From contig PEXO01000042.1 in assembly GCA_002779045.1 (NCBI GenBank), positions 1 through 10,302 on the forward strand: a stretch of DNA of 10,302 bases, given 5' to 3'. Of this stretch, positions 6,287 to 10,302 are shown piece after piece. Source of the stretch: Elusimicrobia bacterium CG08_land_8_20_14_0_20_59_10. Its GTDB lineage: Bacteria; Elusimicrobiota; Elusimicrobia; Elusimicrobiales; UBA9959. Position 1 is the first letter of the stretch. Every line of letters begins with the position of its first letter. The position numbers were made by a program, and so were the translations under genes. The notes below the pieces were generated by a model. It saw only the letters and a program-made list of their open reading frames with translations, was not told where the DNA came from and did no database searches.

Positions 6287-6982
6287 GGAAAGCCCGGCAA
6301 GCTCCTCAGCAGAACGGCCGAGCACTTTGGCAGCCGCGGCTATCACCTCGCCCAGCCCCGCAGGGCCCGGGGCGCCGCGCTCCGGGGACTCGGTCTCAAA
6401 AACCAGCCGCTCCGGCGGCACGGCGGCCAGCGCGGCGCGCAGTTTTTCCCTTTTCGGGTCCATTATCCCGCCGCCGTAAGAGAAGTAACCGCCTAAAGCC
6501 GCGAAGTTCTTCACCAGCTCCGCCGCTCCGCCATAGGCATGCAGCATAAAGGCGGGCGGCCGCGCGCTTTCCAGCAGCTTCCGGGTCCTCTTCCAGCTTT
6601 TAACGCTGTGTATCACGGCTGGCCTGCGCAGTTTCGCCGCAAGCTCCAGCTGCCGCAGGAACACCTCTTCCTGACCCGGCGTCTCCTTCACCCCGTCCAG
6701 ACCTATTTCCCCGACGCAGCAATTTGTGTGTAAAAGCAGGCCCTCAAGCCGCTCCAGCCAGCCCGCCGGCGCGGTGCCGGCGAACCAGGGATGCAGGCCC
6801 AGGCAGGGCACAACGCTTTCGTATTGCCCGGCTATCGCCAGCACCCGCTCCCAATCGTCGGGGCTTATGCCGCAGCAAAGCAGCCGCTCCACCCCGGAGT
6901 CCCGCGCCGCGCGCAGGGCCCCGTCCAGCTCCGCGGCGGAGCCGTAACTCTGCAAATGAACATGCGCGTCAAACAGTTTCAT
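6248..6982 (-). CDS. TatD-family metal-dependent hydrolase with Asp-to-Glu change
   Basis: A 244-residue TIM-barrel metallohydrolase of the TatD group (members act as metal-dependent DNases or 3'-5' exonucleases, or as D-aminoacyl-tRNA deacylases). The metal and catalytic motifs are FDAHVHL at 4-10 with His7 and His9, LGLHPW at 61-66, GEIGLDG at 91-97 with Glu92, VIHSVKSW with His125, and HAYGG with His148 (usually HCFSG). The last motif reads FETESPE, with Glu198 where the family normally has Asp (ETDAP or ETDSP). This might alter activity, though Glu can still bind metal. The length is a little under the usual 255-265. The start is set by the HxH motif lying so near the N-terminus. No Shine-Dalgarno sequence precedes the ATG, because the leader is the C-rich flank of a small inverted-repeat element. 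It is transcribed in the same direction as the upstream glycosidase genes, but a 155-base gap separates them and a shared function is not evident. Confidence 0.85.
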   Translation of the reverse strand: MKLFDAHVHLQSYGSAAELDGALRAARDSGVERLLCCGISPDDWERVLAIAGQYESVVPCLGLHPWFAGTAPAGWLERLEGLLLHTNCCVGEIGLDGVKETPGQEEVFLRQLELAAKLRRPAVIHSVKSWKRTRKLLESARPPAFMLHAYGGAAELVKNFAALGGYFSYGGGIMDPKREKLRAALAAVPPERLVFETESPERGAPGPAGLGEVIAAAAKVLGRSAEELAGLSFRNAERFCGPHS

Positions 6983-6989
6983 TGATAAG

Positions 6990-7006
6990 GGGGATTAAGG
7001 GGATTA
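6990..7006. repeat. Two direct GGGGATTA copies at the left end of the small element
   Basis: GGGGATTA occurs at 6990-6997 and 6999-7006 and runs straight into GGGGGACAG. With the mirrored CCTAACCA pair on the other side, both ends of the element carry an iterated TTAGG-like motif. There are only three G-runs, one short of a canonical intramolecular quadruplex. Confidence 0.7.
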
Positions 7007-7125
7007 GGGGGACAGTATATATAACTAATATTATTTCTCTTGGCTTGCAGATTCCACTACGGGAGTTAGCGGTATTATCGCGTTTAAAGGGGTATTCTGT
7101 GTAAATAAGTATACTGTCCCCCTAA
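7004..7125. mobile_element. Small non-autonomous inverted-repeat element (MITE/REPIN-like)
   Basis: TTAGGGGGACAGTATA at 7004-7019 is repeated as its perfect reverse complement at 7110-7125, bounding about 122 bases. The interior is clearly richer in A and T than the surrounding genes and has no credible reading frame. With its G-rich iterated flanks it occupies essentially all of the gap between the esterase stop (7138) and the hydrolase ATG (6982). Size, terminal symmetry and lack of coding potential are those of a miniature inverted-repeat element or a REP-type palindromic unit moved by a transposase encoded elsewhere. The GGGGACAGTATAC-like ends remind me of sequences found near REP-associated tyrosine transposases, but that link is recalled, not tested. 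No target-site duplication is obvious. Confidence 0.6.
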
Positions 7126-7136
7126 CCACCTAACCA
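7121..7136. repeat. Two direct CCTAACCA copies at the right end of the small element
   Basis: CCTAACCA occurs at 7121-7128 and again at 7129-7136, partly overlapping the right inverted-repeat arm and ending one base before the stop codon of the esterase fusion gene. It mirrors the GGGGATTA pair on the left side, though the copies are not identical across the ends. Confidence 0.7.
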
Positions 7137-7137
7137 A

Positions 7138-9231
7138 CTACTTTTCGGTGCCGAGGGCGGAGTAGATGAAATCCATCATCTTTTCATAGCGCAGCACATT
7201 ATCGTCGCCGTGGCCGGAATCGGGGAATTCCTCCAGCCTTCCCGGGGACTTTATCGCGTTATAGACGTTCCTGATCCCGCCGGGAACGCAGGCCGTGTCG
7301 CGCAGGCCGGCCTGCAGCTTGACCGGCGCCTTTATTTTCGGGGCCAGGTTGAGCAGGTCGAAATAGGGGATAGTACTCAGCACGGCAGCCCGCTTGGACG
7401 GCTCGCGCTCGGTAAGTTCGCGCACGCTTTTGAGCGTACCCTCCGAAAGAGGCACTCCCGTGTAAAGGTCGCACATGAAGGGGAAATCGGCCGAAACCGC
7501 CGCCACGCGCGGGTCCAGCGCGGCCGCGGCCAGGCTTAAGCCCCCGCCCTGGCTGGAGCCGGCCACGCCTATGCGCGCCGCGTTCACTTCCGGCAGGGAG
7601 GCCAGCACGTCCACCCCGCGCACGGCATTGGCGTACAGGGCGCGGTAAGCGTAAGCGTCCCGGTCCTCTATGCCGGAGAGCGCGTACCCGGAGTTCTCCG
7701 GGGGATAAGCAGGCAGGTCCACTTCAAAGCCCCGGCCCTGCCAGGCCAGCGCGGCAAAGCCGCGCCGCGCCGCGCCGGCCGGAGGGGACACGGTAGTGCG
7801 GCCATACCAGGGGTTTATAAGCACGGCCGGGTATTTTCCGTCCGCCGCCGGGCGGCAATACCAGGCATACAGCCGCATACCGCCGAAACCCGCATAGTCG
7901 GCCTTGAAGCATTTAACTTTCTCGTCGGATTGTTCCGGCGCCCCGGCCAGCTTCAGGTCGGCGGGCACGGAGGCCAGCGCGGCCAGGGTGCCTTTCCAGA
8001 ACTCGTCCAGGTCCGCCGGCGGTCCGGCCAGCGCCTTGTTGGCGGCCAGCGCGGCTTCCACCGAGGCGGCGGCGCCCGGCACGGCGTCCCCGGCGTTCAG
8101 CCAGCCGAAAATATCGTAATAGCGCCCGGTAAGCCACAGCACGCCGCTTTTGGCGGTGCGGCCCTGCGCGACGCGCAGGTATTCCAGGAAACCGCGGTGC
8201 CCCAGGGCTATCTGCCGGTGAATGGCCGCGTTCTCCTCGTCGGTGGCGGCCCCCTCCCAGAGATTGGGATGGCGCAGCCCGCCGCGCCCCACGCCGAACT
8301 CACCTATATGGAAAGGCGGGAGCTCCGAGGGTTTAAGCTTGAGAAGTTTCACCAGCACCTTCTCGCGCAGGTCCGAATCATGCTTGCGCAGCGCGGCGGC
8401 TATCTCGGACACCGTAGGGTCGCGCTTCGCGCGCTCCGCCTCCGGCATGGCCGCGGTGAGGTCCATGTACTGCGAAACGGAAAATGCGTCCAGCCCTTTT
8501 ATATAGCGGGCCAGCACGCGCCGCCCCGCGGGCTCCATGCGCAGCACGAAATCCTGCGGCAGCTCGAAGTGATGGCAGAAATTATGGGACAGGTGCACGC
8601 GGCCTTTCAGCCCCAGGCGCGTCAGCTCCGCGCGCGCGGCGCCCAGCAGGTCCAGCCAGCGCTGCGGCTGGTGCACCACGGAATTCATAAGCTCTGTCCC
8701 TATCTCCAGGCGTATCGGTTTTATTGAACCCTTGGGCACGGTTTTGTCCGAGTCCAGCCGGGAAAGAGCCTCCTTTATCGCCCCCATCTGCACGAAGAGC
8801 ATCTTCTCGCGGTAATCCACGCACATCGGGTCCACGTCGAAAAAACCGCGCCAGCCGGTGCGGGCGCGCCAGGAATGGTTGTCCGAGCCGAAGGTATCGA
8901 AGCCGCTCTGGTAGAGGGCGGGCTCGAGATGCGGCTTGACCACCACCAGGAGCCCCCGGCGGAGGGCGGCCTCAACGGCGCGGCTCAGCTCTTCGAAGCC
9001 GGGCGAATAGGTAAGGTCCAGCTTGTTCAGCGCGGGATAGGTGTAATTGGGGATGAACGAGACCAGTTCAAAGCCTGCGGCCTTGATCTTGTCCAGCCGC
9101 GCTTCGGCTCCGGCCAGGTCGCCCTTATTGCAAGGGTAGCTGGCGCCCAGCGGTGCGGCCGGGCCGCCGGCGGCGGCCGGCATTATCAAAAGAGAAAGGA
9201 CAGCGGCTAAAAAAAGTTCGCGCGTCTTCAT
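7138..9231 (-). CDS. Secreted GH113-like glycosidase fused to a CE7 acetyl esterase
   Basis: A 697-residue two-domain enzyme with a signal peptide (cleavage likely near AAA/GG at 21-22). Residues about 28-400 look like a clan GH-A TIM barrel close to GH113 beta-mannanases: VVVKPHLEP at 96-104, HSWRARTGWRGFF at 119-131, RLEIGTELMNS at 174-184 with Glu180 as likely acid/base, and PFHIGEFGVG at 306-315 with Glu311 as likely nucleophile. Residues about 405-695 match the CE7 family (acetyl xylan esterase/cephalosporin-C deacetylase): DLDEFWKGTL at 407-416, the GFGGMRLYAW region at 448-457, the nucleophile elbow GSSQGGG with Ser560, Asp645 in GLRDTACVP and His674 in SGHGDD. The fused enzyme would both cut a mannan-type backbone and remove acetyl groups. 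Its ATG overlaps the stop of the mannanase gene (ATGA), with GGAGGAA as a strong ribosome site. The GH113 assignment is less certain than CE7. Confidence 0.85.
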   Translation of the reverse strand: MKTRELFLAAVLSLLIMPAAAGGPAAPLGASYPCNKGDLAGAEARLDKIKAAGFELVSFIPNYTYPALNKLDLTYSPGFEELSRAVEAALRRGLLVVVKPHLEPALYQSGFDTFGSDNHSWRARTGWRGFFDVDPMCVDYREKMLFVQMGAIKEALSRLDSDKTVPKGSIKPIRLEIGTELMNSVVHQPQRWLDLLGAARAELTRLGLKGRVHLSHNFCHHFELPQDFVLRMEPAGRRVLARYIKGLDAFSVSQYMDLTAAMPEAERAKRDPTVSEIAAALRKHDSDLREKVLVKLLKLKPSELPPFHIGEFGVGRGGLRHPNLWEGAATDEENAAIHRQIALGHRGFLEYLRVAQGRTAKSGVLWLTGRYYDIFGWLNAGDAVPGAAASVEAALAANKALAGPPADLDEFWKGTLAALASVPADLKLAGAPEQSDEKVKCFKADYAGFGGMRLYAWYCRPAADGKYPAVLINPWYGRTTVSPPAGAARRGFAALAWQGRGFEVDLPAYPPENSGYALSGIEDRDAYAYRALYANAVRGVDVLASLPEVNAARIGVAGSSQGGGLSLAAAALDPRVAAVSADFPFMCDLYTGVPLSEGTLKSVRELTEREPSKRAAVLSTIPYFDLLNLAPKIKAPVKLQAGLRDTACVPGGIRNVYNAIKSPGRLEEFPDSGHGDDNVLRYEKMMDFIYSALGTEK
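9228..9231 (-). promoter_or_regulatory. ATGA start-stop overlap of the two glycosidase genes
   Basis: The TGA of the mannanase gene and the ATG of the fusion gene share bases. The Shine-Dalgarno sequence GGAGGAA (complement of 9237-9243) lies five bases upstream, inside the end of the mannanase gene. This is the usual arrangement for coupled translation of two products needed together. Confidence 0.75.
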
Positions 9232-10302
9232 TTGTATTCCTCCGTAAGGGCAATGGCCGAGAATTTAGCGGCATAATCCGCTATCACCTTCACCGTGGTG
9301 GTGTCCCCGTCGTAAACGCTGTACCAGCCCTGGAATTCGTGCGGCGGGTCGCCCAGCCAGGGGTCGCCTGCCTTCCAGGGCTCGCCGGGCCGGGGAGGGC
9401 GGCTCTCGCCGGCCCAGGCCCAGAAAGCCGCGCCGGCCAGCGGCGAGCCCGCCATGGCTGAAGTATAGGCCTCCTCGAAGACGGCCGCGAAATATTCGTC
9501 GCGCACCGAAACAGCGGACTTCGGGTCATAGGAGCCGGCGTCGCGGCCCAAGCCGAACTCCTCCAGCACCACCGGCTTGCCGAAAGCCGCCGCCTTATCC
9601 ACATGCGCCTTGAGATACTCCTTCATCTTTTCCAGCGCGGCGGGATAGGTTTCTTCCTTCTTCAGCGGGTCGTACCAGTTCCAGTTGGCGGCCCAGATAT
9701 GGAGGGTGGAATAATCTATGCCGGGGATGGTATGGTTCTTGGTAAAATCCATGCCCGCCTCGGGGTAGGGGGTCTCCCCCTCGCTGCCGGTGGTTACAAG
9801 GTGGTTCTTGTCCAGCGCTTTTATATAAGCCGCGGTGTCGGCTATCCAGGCGTTGAAGTGGACGGTATTGTCACTGCCGCGCGGCTCATTGGCCAGTTCC
9901 CAGGCCATGATGGCCGGCTCGTCCCTGTAAAATCTCTTCGTGTACGGGTTCTTTCTCTTTATAAGTTTTTTGATGAAGCTCCTGTAATCCCCGACGGCCT
10001 CCTTGTTGGAATAGAACTGCGCGGCATATTTCTGATAAGTCCCCCAGTCGCCGCCCTCCGCCGGGGGCGGGTACGGAATCTTCCCGCCGCCGCGCCAGCT
10101 CACGTACTGCGCCATGCCGCCGGACCAGGGCCAGAAGTTATTGAGCGTTACCACGGCGGTCATCCCCAGCTGGCCCAGCTCGCTTATGAAATAATCCAGC
10201 CCGTCGAACAGCTCCTTATTGTAGGAGCCGGGCTTTTTCTGCAGCGCGGGCACCATGCGCCAGGGCTCGGTGTCGGGGCCCTCGCTGGCGGCCATAATGC
10301 GG
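9228..10302 (-). CDS. GH5 (subfamily 7-like) endo-beta-1,4-mannanase, N-terminus outside window
   Basis: The 3' part of a retaining clan GH-A glycosidase that hydrolyses internal beta-1,4-mannosidic bonds in mannan or glucomannan. The frame stays open to the window edge (Arg-Ile precede the first in-frame Met), and the first visible residues match an internal strand of the barrel, so roughly the signal peptide and first strands are missing. Numbering from the Met at 10295: EGPDTEPWRMVPALQ at 5-19, NNFWPWSGGMAQYVSW at 52-67, AIMAWELANEPRG at 128-140 with Glu137 as acid/base, TLHIW at 197-201, PVVLEEFGLG at 241-250 with Glu246 as nucleophile, AFWAWAGESRP at 290-300 and GDPPHEFQGWYSVYDGD at 315-331. 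These last segments are characteristic of GH5_7 mannanases. It is the first of two translationally coupled genes, the second encoding a glycosidase-acetyl esterase fusion. Confidence 0.88.
   Translation of the reverse strand, partial: RIMAASEGPDTEPWRMVPALQKKPGSYNKELFDGLDYFISELGQLGMTAVVTLNNFWPWSGGMAQYVSWRGGGKIPYPPPAEGGDWGTYQKYAAQFYSNKEAVGDYRSFIKKLIKRKNPYTKRFYRDEPAIMAWELANEPRGSDNTVHFNAWIADTAAYIKALDKNHLVTTGSEGETPYPEAGMDFTKNHTIPGIDYSTLHIWAANWNWYDPLKKEETYPAALEKMKEYLKAHVDKAAAFGKPVVLEEFGLGRDAGSYDPKSAVSVRDEYFAAVFEEAYTSAMAGSPLAGAAFWAWAGESRPPRPGEPWKAGDPWLGDPPHEFQGWYSVYDGDTTTVKVIADYAAKFSAIALTEEYK

Noticed and set aside
6989..7011. G-quadruplex in the left flank of the small element
   Set aside because: Only three runs of four or more G are present, so a standard intramolecular quadruplex is not supported.
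6724..7104. Plus-strand open frame reaching into the small inverted-repeat element, as a possible element-encoded protein
   Set aside because: Most of it is antisense to the TatD-family gene and the part inside the element is too short and without a recognisable motif.
7930..8727. Plus-strand open frame opposite the GH113-like/CE7 gene
   Set aside because: Antisense shadow; both catalytic domains read cleanly on the minus strand through this interval.

Overview
The window is GC-rich bacterial DNA, densely coding, with short spacers and an unusually heavy use of the isoleucine codon ATA for such a GC-rich sequence. The predicted products include Sec-type secreted proteins, a FecR-domain protein and a set of secreted polysaccharide-degrading enzymes, which suggests a Gram-negative bacterium living on plant polymers. 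The style resembles Elusimicrobiota or a similar uncultured lineage, but that placement is a guess from general impression, not a marker-gene result.

Left end (1-254): a minus-strand fragment of a TPR-type polytopic membrane protein runs off the left edge and has lost its N-terminal part. A short AT-rich gap follows. Plus-strand block (255-6184): six genes lie head to tail with gaps of 12, 2, 27, 27 and 9 bases and look like one transcription unit. They are a uracil-type NCS2 permease, a GlpT-type glycerol-3-phosphate antiporter, a secreted alpha/beta hydrolase, a secreted FecR-domain protein with a very basic tail, a ThiF/MoeB/HesA-type E1-like enzyme and a TcdA-type tRNA t6A dehydratase. 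The two E1-like enzymes are adjacent paralogues.

Right part (6248-10302, minus strand): read in the direction of transcription, a GH5_7-type mannanase (start outside the window) overlaps by four bases a secreted two-domain enzyme. That enzyme joins a GH113-like TIM barrel to a CE7-type acetyl esterase. Together the two genes look like a mannan-degradation cassette that cuts and deacetylates the polymer. A short AT-rich element of about 120-150 bp, with 16-bp perfect inverted ends and tandem G-rich iterations outside them, fills the whole gap down to a TatD-family metal hydrolase. That hydrolase carries Glu where the family normally has a catalytic Asp, and its stop codon lies in a stem-loop.

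The items most worth following up are the GH113-like/CE7 fusion, the small inverted-repeat element pressed between two genes, the strongly bipolar FecR protein, and the truncated TPR membrane protein. I saw no CRISPR array, tRNA, rRNA, recognisable riboswitch or full-length transposase.
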